Assembly (NCBI GenBank): GCA_963779095.1
Contig: CAVZWU010000015.1
Span: 310,001 to 374,000 of the forward strand
Length of the DNA stretch: 64,000 nucleotides
From: Roseiarcus sp963779095
Lineage (GTDB): Bacteria > Pseudomonadota > Alphaproteobacteria > Rhizobiales > Beijerinckiaceae
Reading direction: 5' to 3'
The position numbers and the translations under genes were made by a program. The notes below the pieces were generated by a model that was not told the origin of the DNA, did no database searches, and was given only the letters and a program-made list of their open reading frames with translations. This document shows positions 19,578 through 29,203 of this stretch, piece by piece (positions within the stretch are counted from its first letter, which is position 1; each line of letters opens with the position of its first letter).

Positions 19578-21677
19578 GTGACGCGCCTTCGCCTCCTCGC
19601 CTTCGCCCTTGCCGCCGCGCTCGCGCTCATCGCGGCGGCGGGCTTTGGCGCGTCCGTCGCCTGGACGCGCTATGCCGCGAGCCTCGGCCCGCTCGATCTT
19701 GCCGCCTCGCGCGAGGGCTCGACGATCGTCGTCGATCGCGACGGCCGGCTGCTCCGGCCCTTCACCTTGCCCGATGGGCGCTGGCGCCTGCCGGCGACCA
19801 CGCATGACGTCGATCCGCGCTATCTCGCGATGCTCGTGGCCTACGAGGACGGGCGGTTTTATCAGCACGACGGCGTCGACTTTCGCGCGCTCGTTCGCGC
19901 CGGCGCGCAATGGCTGATGCGCGGCCATGTGGTGTCGGGCGGCTCGACCTTGCCGATGCAGGTCGCGCGGCTGATCGAGCCCGGCCCGAGCGCACGATCG
20001 CCGCCAAGCTGCGCCAGATCGCCCGCGCGCTCGAGATCGAGCGCGAGGTCGGCAAGGCAGGGGACGCTCGACCGCTATCTCACGCTCGCGCCGTTCGGCG
20101 GCAATCTCGAGGGCGTGCGAGCGGCCTCGCTCGCCTATTTCGGCAAGGAGCCGCTGAGGCTCACCGTCGCCGAGGCGGCGCTCCTGGTCGCGCTGCCGCA
20201 ATCGCCCGAAGCGCGCAGGCCCGATCGTTCGCCCGACCGCGGCGCGCGCGGCGCGCGACCGCGTGCTCGACCGCGTCGCCGCGCGCGGCCTCATCAGCGC
20301 CGCCGACGCCGCAGCGGCGAAGCGCGAGCCGGTTCCGCAGGCGCGCCTGGCCTTTCCGGCGCTCGCCGCGCACGCCGCCGAGGAGGCGGTCGCCGCCGAC
20401 AGCCAAGCCAAAGTCATCAAGCTCTCGATCGACGCGCGGCTGCAGGCGAAGCTCGAGACTCTGGCGAAAGAGAGCGTCGCGCGGCTCGGGCCGAAACTGT
20501 CGGCGGCGATCGTCGTCATCGACAATGCGACCGGCGAGATTCGCGCCCGCGTCGGGCTCGGCGGACTATGACGATGCCTCGCGCGACGGCGCGATCGACA
20601 TGTCGCGCTCGCCCCGCTCGCCAGGCTCGGCGCTGAAGCCCTTCATCTATGCGCTGGCCTTCGAGCAGGGCCTCGCCCATCCGGAGACGCGGCTGTTCGA
20701 CCGGCCGATGCGCTACGGCGCCTACGCGCCGGAGAATTTCAATCTCGGCTACGAGGGCGCGGTGACGGCGCGCAAGGCGCTGCAGATGTCGCTCAATCTC
20801 CCGGCGGTCGAGCTTTTGGCCGACGTCGGCCCGGCGACTTTCCTCGCCCGGCTGCACAGCGCGGGCGCCGAGATCGCGCTGCCGAAGGATACGCCGATCG
20901 GCCTCGCCATCGGCCTTGGCGGGCTCGGGATCACGCTCACCGATATCGCGCGGCTCTACGCCGGCTTCGCGCGCGGCGGCGAGGCGCCGCCGCTGATCGA
21001 GCGGCTCGACGGCCAGCCGCCGGTCATCGGCGAACGCCGGGTGACCGATCCGGTCGCGGCCTATTATGTCGCGGACATCCTGCGCGGCGCGCCGCCGCCC
21101 GCCAATGCGCTGAAAGGCCGGATCGCCTTCAAGACCGGCACGTCCTACGGCTTTCGCGATGCGCTGGCGATCGGCTTCGACCGGCGGACGACGATCGCGG
21201 TCTGGGTCGGGCGGCCCGACAATGGCCCAACGGCCGGCCTGATCGGCCGCGAGGCGGCGGCGCCGATCCTGTTCGACGCTTTCGAGCGGCTGGGCCGGAG
21301 CATCGAGCCGATCCCGGCGCCGAAGGGCGTCTTGAGAGCGACCATCACCGCCGATCTGCCGCCGCCGTTGCGCCGGTTGCGCCAGGACGCGCCCAGGAGC
21401 ATTCGCCGCGCCGGAGGCGGCGTCGCTCAAGATCGCGTTCCCGCCCGACGGCGCCCGCATCGACCTCGGCCTCAAAGAAGGCGCGCGCGATCATCCGCTG
21501 GCGTTGAAGGCGCTGGGCGGCGCGCCGCCGTTCACCTGGTTCGTCAATGGCGCGCCGGTCGGCGAAGCCGAGATCAGGCGCCAGTCGGCCTGGAAGCCGG
21601 ACGGCGCCGGCTTCGCCCGCGTGTCGGTGACCGACGCCAAGGGCGCGTCGGACGCGGTGACGGTCAGGCTGGAGTGA
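19578..21677 (+). CDS. pbpC: Penicillin-binding protein 1C (frameshifted)
   Basis: Bifunctional peptidoglycan synthase. A membrane anchor (LALIAAAGFGASVAW) is followed by the glycosyltransferase domain with LVAYEDGRFYQHDGVD and SGGSTLPMQVARL, then a transpeptidase domain with SPGSALKPFIYAL (SxxK serine), SLNLPAVELL and FKTGTSYGFRDALAIG. The C-terminal BiPBP_C beta domain (PFTWFVNGAP) ends at 21677. Frame changes occur near 19990, 20060, 20240, 20560 and 21420. In enterobacteria pbpC is paired with the macroglobulin gene yfhM, as here, suggesting repair of peptidoglycan after protease attack. Confidence 0.92.
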
Positions 21678-22944
21678 AGCTGCGCGTCTCGCCGCTTAAG
21701 CGCTTGGGAAGCTCGATCGGGCCGATGGATTTCGCGAATGCCGCGAGATCGCCCGCCGGCGCGCCTTCCGCGCTTCGCGCCTCGGCCACGGCGCCGCTCG
21801 GCTCCCTGCTTCGAGGCCTGCACATGCTGGAAGACGAGGCTCGCAATGAAGAGCAGGAACGGCGTCTGCCAGATGCCCCCGTGTCCGTCGATCACTTCCT
21901 TCGCCGCTCCGACCACCCAGAACGGATTGGCTTGAGCGCTTCCGGGCGGGTCGAGCGCGAAGGGCTTGTCGGCGGCCGGGCCGGCCAAGGCGTGGGTGCG
22001 GAAACTCGGCACGAAGCCGAAGCGCGTGAGTGACGCACCACTTCTCCAAGCTCCCCGATCGTCGCTTCGTCGATCGCGTGCCCGGCATTGCCGAGCGGAA
22101 ACACCAGGCCGACCGGCTGATCGTTCTCGGCCTGCGCGCAGATGAAGACCGGAAGCTGCTTCGTCGTGCGCGCCTTGAAAGGCGGCGCTGGTCACCAGGT
22201 CATAAATCGGGATGTAGCGCGCGCCTTCGATCGCCGGGTTCACCAGCAGCACGAGGTCGGCGAATTCTGGCGTCATCCTGCCGACCGGCGCGGACGCCGC
22301 CTGAATCAGCGATTGCGCGAGAGCGGAAAAGACGATCATGCCGCCGAAGCTGTGGCCGACGATCACCAGAAGCGGGTTTCCGCCGTCGCTTCTGCGGCGG
22401 TTGCGATAATGGCGCAGTCCGTCCCGAACAATTCCCGCACCGATCCGACCGCCACCCGCTGTCCCGCCGCCTGCCGGCCCCAGAAGGTCGCATCCGCGAC
22501 AACGTCGCCCAGGCCGAAATCCGACAGGCCGCGCCAGCCGACGAAAGACGCCGAGCACCGGACGCGGCTCGACGCCGGCGGACGCGCGGCTGACTTCTCG
22601 TAATCGACAGTCTTGTTCAGAAGCACGCGGAAGGCGACAGATTGTCGTCGTCCGAGCGGGCGTCGTGCTTCCATCCGTGCACAAAGGCGACCAGGATCAC
22701 GTCCTCCCCGTGCCGCGCATCCTCCGGCGCCAGCGCTTCGAGCCTTTCGGCGACGCGCGTCCATCTGCCCGCGGTCGTAGCACGCCCCTGATCGTCAAAC
22801 TCGACGATGGCGAGTTCGTAAGGAGCGCCGTTCATGAAGCCGTGAAATGTCTGATGCTGCGCGTTCGGCATGATCCCGGCCGGCTTCCATGGGCTCGACC
22901 GGCGCGAGACCCTGCAGACCGTCGTTCGACTGCTGCGCGCTCAT
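21664..22944 (-). CDS. Lipase-like alpha/beta hydrolase (broken)
   Basis: A serine hydrolase read across several frames: MSAQQSNDGLQGL, FHGFMNGAPYELAIVEFDDQ, VILVAFVHGWKHDARSDDDNL, the nucleophile elbow VIVGHSFGGMIVFSALAQS, LVLLVNPAIEGARYIPIYD and the C-terminal KSIGPIELPKRLSG. The gaggggg sequence just upstream of 22944 supports that start. Frame changes occur near 22900, 22640, 22380, 22170 and 21830. The stop overlaps the convergent pbpC stop by 14 bases. A hydrophobic segment near the end (PFLLFIASLVFQHV) suggests membrane attachment. Substrate unknown. Confidence 0.7.
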
Positions 22945-23087
22945 TGCATTCCCCCTCATGTCGCGATCAAGATGGCCTGCATCGAAATGCAGGAAAGATC
23001 GCTCAATCTTATCGCGCCGACGGCGATGCGCGAAGTGACAGGTCGTCACAATGAGGAAGCGCTCCGAGCCGCGGCGAGCTGCGCCGG

Positions 23088-24023
23088 CTACCGCCGCCTT
23101 CGCCGCCGGCCAGCGCCGCGAGCAGCGCGCGCAAGCGCCGCCACGAACGCCAGCGGCTGGTCGATCATCACGTGATGCTCGGCTTCGGGGATCTCGACAT
23201 AAGGCGAGCCGGGCGCAATGAGGCTCAGGAGATAGGCGGCGTCCTCGGGCTGGAAGAGCTGCGACTTCGCCGCCGCGGATGAGCGCGAGCGGCGACGCGC
23301 GCGGCCTTGACCAGCGCGACCGGATCGAGCCGCCCGAACTTCTCCCAGAAGTGCGGGTCGAAGCTCAGCGACCAGCCGGGCTTGCCTTCGGCGTCGACGG
23401 CCTTCTTCGCCGAGCGGCGGGCGATGAAGTCGAGAATGAACAGATTGTCGCAGGCCTGCGGCGGGGCGAGGCGGAACCGGGCGATGATCGCCTCGAGCGA
23501 GGGCCTGCACGCTATGCTCCCGCGACGTCGCGCGGGGCGGAGCGGGGTTGCGCTGGTTCTGCGGCGCGAAGAAGGGCGGATCGACCATCACCGCCGCGGC
23601 GAGCTCGTCGCCGAAATCATGGGCGAGCCCGACCGCGATGCGCCCGCCGAAAGAGTGGCCGACGACAACGGGCGGCCCCGCCTCGTATGCGCCCGCCTCG
23701 CGCGCTGACTTCCCGCGCCTCGCGGACGAACTGGCGGAAATCATACGAGGACCGCCAGTCCGAACGCCCCATGCCGGTGAACGACGGCGCGACGACGCGC
23801 CGCTCGCGGGCGAAGAACGGGGCGATGAAGCTCCACCAGTCGGCGTGCGCGGCCCCGCCGTGCAGGAAAATGAGGCCCGGCTTGCCGCGCTCGCCCCAGG
23901 CGAGCGTCTCGACCTCGGCGCCCTCGACGGCGACGAACGACCGCTCGGGCTCGATCGCAATCACGCGCTCGAACCAGCCGGCGCCGGGGGCTTTTGCCCG
24001 CGAAAGGCCGCGAGCGGCGCCAT
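23088..24023 (-). CDS. Alpha/beta hydrolase (broken)
   Basis: A second serine hydrolase of about 300 residues. Segments in different frames are SFVAVEGAEVETLAWGERG, PGLIFLHGGAAHADWW (oxyanion HGG), FTGMGRSDWR, the nucleophile elbow VVVGHSFGGRIAVGLAHDF, and a C-terminal part with EAEHHVMIDQPLAFVAAL carrying the catalytic His. Frame changes fall near 23980, 23700, 23510 and 23280. The exact start is uncertain because of an indel near 23975. It sits just downstream of fadA on the same strand, and may belong to that operon. Confidence 0.75.
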
Positions 24024-24061
24024 GGGGTTCGAGTCGGCCACGAGCGAACGCTTTTGAAGAT

Positions 24062-25265
24062 TCAGGCGACTTCGAACAGGCCGGCCGCGCCCATGCCGCC
24101 GCCGACGCACATCGTCACCACGACATAGCGCGCGCCGCGCCTCTTGCCCTCGATCAGCGCGTGGCCGGTCATCCGCGCGCCGCTCATGCCGTAAGGGTGG
24201 CCGACCGCGATCGCGCCGCCGTCGACGTTGAGCTTGTCATTGTCGATGCCGAGCCGGTCGCGGCAGTAGATGACCTGGACCGCGAACGCTTCGTTCAGCT
24301 CCCAAAGGCCGATGTCGTCGACCTTGAGGCCATGCGCCTTGAGCAGCTTCGGCACGGCGAAGACGGGGCCAATGCCCATCTCGTCCGGATCGCAGCCGGC
24401 GACCGCGATGCCGCGATAGATCCCGAGCGGCTCGAGATTGCGCTGGCTCGCGAGCTTGGCCTCCATCAATACGCAGGCGCTGGCGCCGTCGGACAATTGC
24501 GAGGCGTTGCCTGCGGTGATGAACGACCCCGCCTTGACCTGCTGCCCGTCGGCGAACACCGGCTTCAGCGCCGCGAGGCCAGCCAGGGTCGTGTCGGCGC
24601 GCGGACCCTCGTCCTGCTTCAGGGTGACGGGCTTGTCGGATACGGCGCCGGTCGCCTTGTCGACGACTTTCATCACGCTGGGCAAGGGCGCGATCTCGGC
24701 GTCGAAGCGGCCGGCGGCCTGGGCGGCGGCGGTCCTTTGCTGCGACTGGAGCGCATATTCGTCCTGGCGCTGGCGGGTCACCTGGTAGCGCTCGGCGACG
24801 ATCTCCGCCGTCTCGAGCATGGTCATGTAGAGGTCGTCGCGATGCTCGACGAGCCACGGGTCTTGGCCGCGGTAGCGGTTCATCTTGTCGTTCTGGACCA
24901 GCGAAATAGATTCGAGCCCCCCGCCGATCGCGACGCTCATGCCGTCGTCGATGATTTCCTTCGCGGCGGTGGCGATCGCCATGAGTCCCGAAGCGCATTG
25001 CCGGTCGACCGACATGCCGGCGACGCTGGTCGGAAGCCCGGCGCGCAAGGCGCGACTGGCGGGCGACATTGCCGCCCTGCGACCCCTGCTGGAGCGCCGC
25101 GCCCATCACCACGTCGTCGACCTCGCCGGGCTCGACCGAGGCGCGCTCGAGCGCGCTCTCGATCGCGTGCCCGCCGAGGGTCTGGGCCTGGGTGTCGTTG
25201 AACGCGCCGCGATAGGCCTTGCCGATCGGCGTCCGCGCGGTTGAGACGATGACGGCTTCACGCAT
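24062..25265 (-). CDS. fadA: Acetyl-CoA acyltransferase, thiolase (frameshifted)
   Basis: Last step of fatty acid beta-oxidation. The start MREAVIVSTARTPIGKAYRG and the rest are in two frames, joining near 25063 (ALQQGSQGGNVARQ then ALRAGLPTSVAG). The acylated Cys is in SVDRQCASGLMAIATA; the catalytic His in GGAIAVGHPYGMSGARM and the second Cys in VVTMCVGGGMGAAG are present. About 400 residues, normal. fadB lies 18 bases upstream in the same direction, so the two form the multienzyme complex operon. Confidence 0.93.
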
Positions 25266-25283
25266 GATGGGTCTCCAGTTGCG

Positions 25284-27363
25284 TCATGACTTCGTAAACG
25301 TTCCGCCCTCCGCCGCCAGTTTCTCCAACAGCGCTGCAGGTTTGAAGTCGTCGCCGAACCTGGCCTGAAATTCCTTGAGCTTGGCGAGCACCGTCTTCAA
25401 CCCGACGTTATCCGCGTAGAACATCGGGCCGCCGCGATAGACCGGCCAGCCGTAGCCGTTGATCCAGACGATGTCGATGTCGGAAGCGCGCTGCGCCTTG
25501 CCCTCTTCGAGGATTTTCGCGCCCTCGTTGATCATCGGATAGATGAGCCGCTCGAGGATCTCGGCGTCGCTCACCTTGCGCTGCTCGATTCCCTTAGACT
25601 TGGCGAAGTCGCGGATGATCCCCTCAACCTTTGCCGAGGGCTTCGCGTTGCGCGCTTCGTCGTAATCGTAGAAGCCCGCGCCGGTCTTCTGCCCGCGCCG
25701 GCCCTCCTCGCACAGGATTTCGCGGATCGTCGCGCGCTTCGACGTAGCGGCCGACCAGCCGATGTCGAGGCCGGCGAGATCGCTCATCGCGAACGGCCCC
25801 ATCGGCAGGCCGAAGTCGACCAGCACGCGGTCGACGTCCGAGGGCGTCGCGCCTTCTAAAATGAGCTTCATCGCCTCGCGCTGGCGCTGGGCCAGCATAC
25901 GGTTGCCGACGAAGCCATGGCAGACGCCGACGACGACGCCGACCTTGCCGATCTTCGGCGCAAGCTGGACGATGGTCGCGAGCACGGATTTCGAGGTCTT
26001 CGCTCCACGCACGATCTCGAGCAGGCGCATCACATTGGCGGGCGAGAAGAAATGCATGCCGAGCACGTCCTCGGGCCGTTTGGTCATCGAGGCGATCGCG
26101 TCAATATCGAGATAGGAGGTGTTGGAGGCGAGGATCGCGCCGGGCTTGGCGATCGCGTCGAGCCGCTCGAACACGCTCTTTTTCAGATCCATGTCCTCGA
26201 ACACCGCTTCGATCACCAGGTCCGCATCGGCCAGCGCATTGAAGTCGAGGCGTCGGCGAAAGCCTGGCCATCCGCTCCTCGACTTGCGTCATCGTCAGGC
26301 GCCCTTTCCTGGCGGTGTTCTCGTAATTCCGCCGCATGATCGAGACGCCGCGGTCGAGCGCCTCTTTCGAAGTCTCGACGATAGTGACCGGGATGCCCCC
26401 GGAGAGGAAATTCATGGCGATGCCGCCGCCCATGGTCCCGGCGCCGATCACGCCGACCTTGGCGATCTTCCGGGCCGGCGTGTCAGCCTCTATGTCGGCG
26501 ACCTTCGCCGCCTGCCGCTCGGCGAAAAAGACGTAGCGCTGGGCCTTGGATTGCGTCGTCTGAAGCAGCGCCATGAACATGGCGCGCTCCTTTGCCATGC
26601 CCTCGTCGAAGGGTAGGTCGACCGCGTTCCTGACCAATTCGATCGCCTTTTCCCAGGCTTCGAAGCCGCGGAACTTTCGCGCATTGGCCTTGCGGACGGC
26701 CTCGAAGATTTCCGGATGGCCGCGCGCCGGCTCGAGCTTGTCGGTCCTGTCGCGCGCCTTCTTCAAGGGCGCCTTCTCGGCGATCAGGCGCCGCGCGTAG
26801 GCGATCGCGGACTGGCGCAGCTTGCCCTCCTCGGCGAGCTCGTCCACCACGCCCAATTCCCTGGCCTCGCGCGCGCCGAATGGCGCGCCGGACAGAATGA
26901 TTTCGAGCGCCTTCTCGACCCCGATGAGCCTGGGCAGGCGTTGCGTGCCCCCGGCGCCGGGGATAAGGCCGAGCTTGATCTCGGGAAGGCCGCATTTGGC
27001 CGACGGAACGGCGATCCGGTAGTGCGCCGTCAGCGCGACCTCGAACCCCCCACCGAGCGCCGTTCCGTGCAGCGCGGCGATGACCGGCTTCGAGGCGTTC
27101 TCGATTCGATTCAGGACCTCGGGAAGATAGGGCGGAGCGGGGGGCTTGCCGAATTCGGCGATGTCGGCGCCGGCGATGAAGGTCCGCCCGTCGCAGATGA
27201 TGATGATCGCCTTGACTGCGCTATTCGCCTCCGCCTCATCGACGCCCCGATTGAGGCCGTCGCGGACGGCCTGCGATAAGGCGTTCACCGGCGGCGAGTT
27301 GATCGTGACCAGCGCGACCTCGCCCTCAATCGCAAGGTCGGCGACCGAATTGATGGCGGCCAT
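25284..27363 (-). CDS. fadB: Enoyl-CoA hydratase / 3-hydroxyacyl-CoA dehydrogenase (frameshifted)
   Basis: Fusion enzyme for the hydration and dehydrogenation steps of beta-oxidation. The crotonase domain (residues 1-190) carries FIAGADIAEFG and HGTALGGGFEVAL, and GLPEIKLGLIPGAGGTQRLP with its catalytic Glu. The dehydrogenase has the NAD motif VGVIGAGTMGGGIAMNF, then HFFSPANVMRLLEIV and CHGFVGNRML. Frames change near 26245, between VEERMARLSPTP and DLVIEAVFEDMDLKKS. Total about 693 residues. It reads towards fadA; a short intergenic region separates it from the divergent msrB. Confidence 0.94.
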
Positions 27364-27610
27364 GGGTGTTTCCTCTGGAGCCGGCGAAACGGACGCCGAT
27401 GACGATCGGTGGCGTGAGGCTTTGTTGTTCTGCGACGCTCGCGATATGTTTCAGCAGCCAGCCCCTCCGGTCAACTCCCGGCGCCGCCGGGAGCCGTCCG
27501 GCGCGAGGCCGAAGAATCTCGTCGCTCTCTGTAACCGGCACCCGTTTCGAGCGTATAGGGTTCACGGACCGGGATCGATCTGTAGATCCGCCGTACTAGG
27601 GAGGTCGAGA

Positions 27611-28093
27611 ATGTTGACACGTCGAACGGCTCTCGGCGGCCTTGCCGCGATTGCGAGCGCAAGTCTCCTGCAGGCGAGGGCCGCGCGGGCCGGCGGGGAC
27701 GACCATGTCGCCTATAGCGACGCCGAGTGGCGCGCCAGGCTGACCCCCGAGCAATACGAGATCCTGCGCAAGGAAGGCACCGAGCGGCCTTTCGCCAGCC
27801 CGCTTCTGCATGAGGAGCGGAAGGGGGTGTTCGCCTGCGCCGGCTGCGGCCTGGACCTGTTTTCATCCTCGACCAAGTTCGACAGCGGCACCGGCTGGCC
27901 GAGCTTCTGGGCCCCGCTCGAGAAGGCGGTTGACACCCACGTGGACCGGACCTTCGGCATGATCCGCTCGGCGGTGACCTGCCATCGATGCGACGGCCAT
28001 CTCGGCCACGTGTTCGACGACGGGCCAAAGCCGACCGGTCTGCGCTATTGCATGAACGGCGTCGCGCTGACCTTCAAGCCGGCGACCGCCTGA
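27611..28093 (+). CDS. msrB: Exported methionine-R-sulfoxide reductase
   Basis: Reduces methionine R-sulfoxide in oxidised proteins. A twin-arginine-type leader (MLTRRTALGGLAAIASA, cut near ARA) precedes the MsrB domain. Zinc-binding pairs CAGC and CHRC, the motif FDSGTGWPSFWAPL and the catalytic Cys in GLRYCMNGVALTF are all visible. 160 residues. A gggaggtcgag ribosome site supports the ATG. Together with exported MsrA downstream it would form a periplasmic methionine-repair pair. Confidence 0.95.
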   Translation: MLTRRTALGGLAAIASASLLQARAARAGGDDHVAYSDAEWRARLTPEQYEILRKEGTERPFASPLLHEERKGVFACAGCGLDLFSSSTKFDSGTGWPSFWAPLEKAVDTHVDRTFGMIRSAVTCHRCDGHLGHVFDDGPKPTGLRYCMNGVALTFKPATA

Positions 28094-28300
28094 GGCGGCG
28101 TCGCGTTTACCTTTGGTTAAGAACCTCGCTCTGTAACACAACGCCCGCGCGAACGAAGTTGAGCGGTGCGGGACGAAGCTCTCGCAAGTGTGATGACACG
28201 ACTGCGTGAGTAAGATCAACTGTCGCGTCAACGCCATACTGACCGTTTATTGGAGGCCCGCTGTCATGATTCGCAATTCCCCACACTGGAGTTTGGGCCA

Positions 28301-29020
28301 ATGATTTCGTCCTTCACAAGAGGCGCTGCTTTCCCGGCGCTGATGCTGGTTGGGCTTCTCGCCGCGGCCGGCTTCGTCGCCACCCGGTCGACGGCCGAAG
28401 AGGCGCGCATGTCGCGCCGCCGCCCGCCGTCGACGAGCAGGCGGGCGGCCAGGACGTCCGAAGTCGCGGTGATCGCGGGGGGATGCTTCTGGGGCGTGCA
28501 GGGCGTCTTTCAGCATGTGGCCGGCGTGACCAACGCCGTTTCCGGCTATGCCGGCGGGGCCAAGGCGACCGCGCATTACGAGATGACCTCGGAAGGCAAT
28601 ACGGGGCATGCGGAATCGGTGCAGATCACCTACGATCCGCGCAAGATCACTTATGGGCGCATCCTGCAGATCTATTTCTCGGTCGCGCATGATCCGACCG
28701 AGCTCAATCGCCAGGGCCCGGATGAAGGCACGCAATACCGCTCGGCGATCTTCCCGACGAGCGACGAGCAGGCGAAGGTGGCGAAGGCCTATATCGCGCA
28801 GCTCGATGCGGCGCATGTGTTCCCCTCGCCGATCGTCACCACAATCGAGCCGGGCAAGACCTTCTATCGCGCCGAGGACTATCACCAGGATTTTCTGGCG
28901 AAGAATCCGACCTACCCGTACATCGTCTATAACGACCTGCCGAAGGTCTCGAATTTGAAGCGGCTCTTTCCCGCGCTTTACCGGCCCGACCCGGTGCTGG
29001 TCAGCGCCGCCCGCTCTTAA
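28301..29020 (+). CDS. msrA: Exported methionine-S-sulfoxide reductase
   Basis: Reduces methionine S-sulfoxide. The catalytic motif GGCFWGVQGVFQ is followed by GYAGGAKATAHYEMTSEGNTG and AEDYHQDFLAKNP. The ATG at 28301, preceded by ggag, starts a hydrophobic segment (FPALMLVGLLAAAGFVA), so the protein is exported or membrane anchored. Between this and the catalytic domain, residues about 38-55 are an odd Arg-rich stretch; a different frame over the same bases reads VAPPPAVDEQAGGQ, so two cancelling indels are likely near 28408 and 28455. Confidence 0.93.
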   Translation: MISSFTRGAAFPALMLVGLLAAAGFVATRSTAEEARMSRRRPPSTSRRAARTSEVAVIAGGCFWGVQGVFQHVAGVTNAVSGYAGGAKATAHYEMTSEGNTGHAESVQITYDPRKITYGRILQIYFSVAHDPTELNRQGPDEGTQYRSAIFPTSDEQAKVAKAYIAQLDAAHVFPSPIVTTIEPGKTFYRAEDYHQDFLAKNPTYPYIVYNDLPKVSNLKRLFPALYRPDPVLVSAARS

Positions 29021-29100
29021 GGCTCGCCTTTCTCCCGCCAGGAGAAGAGCCGTCCCGGCGAAGACCCGGCGTGGCGCGAAGCGCCGGACGGGGCTCCCTT

Positions 29101-29170
29101 GTCATTCCCGCGCAAGCGGCAATCCTATAGTTCGATCAATGTCTTGCTGGATGCCCGCTTTCGCGGGCAT
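29101..29170. repeat. REP-like palindrome
   Basis: gtcattcccgcgcaagcgg at 29101 and the hairpin atgcccgc/gcgggcat at 29151-29170 are two halves of a palindromic unit of the form common in alphaproteobacterial intergenic DNA. It lies between convergent msrA and the STAND gene, where it may also act as a bidirectional stop. There is no T-run. Confidence 0.55.
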
Positions 29171-29203
29171 GACAGGTGATAGACGCACCGAGCCCGTCCG
29201 CGC

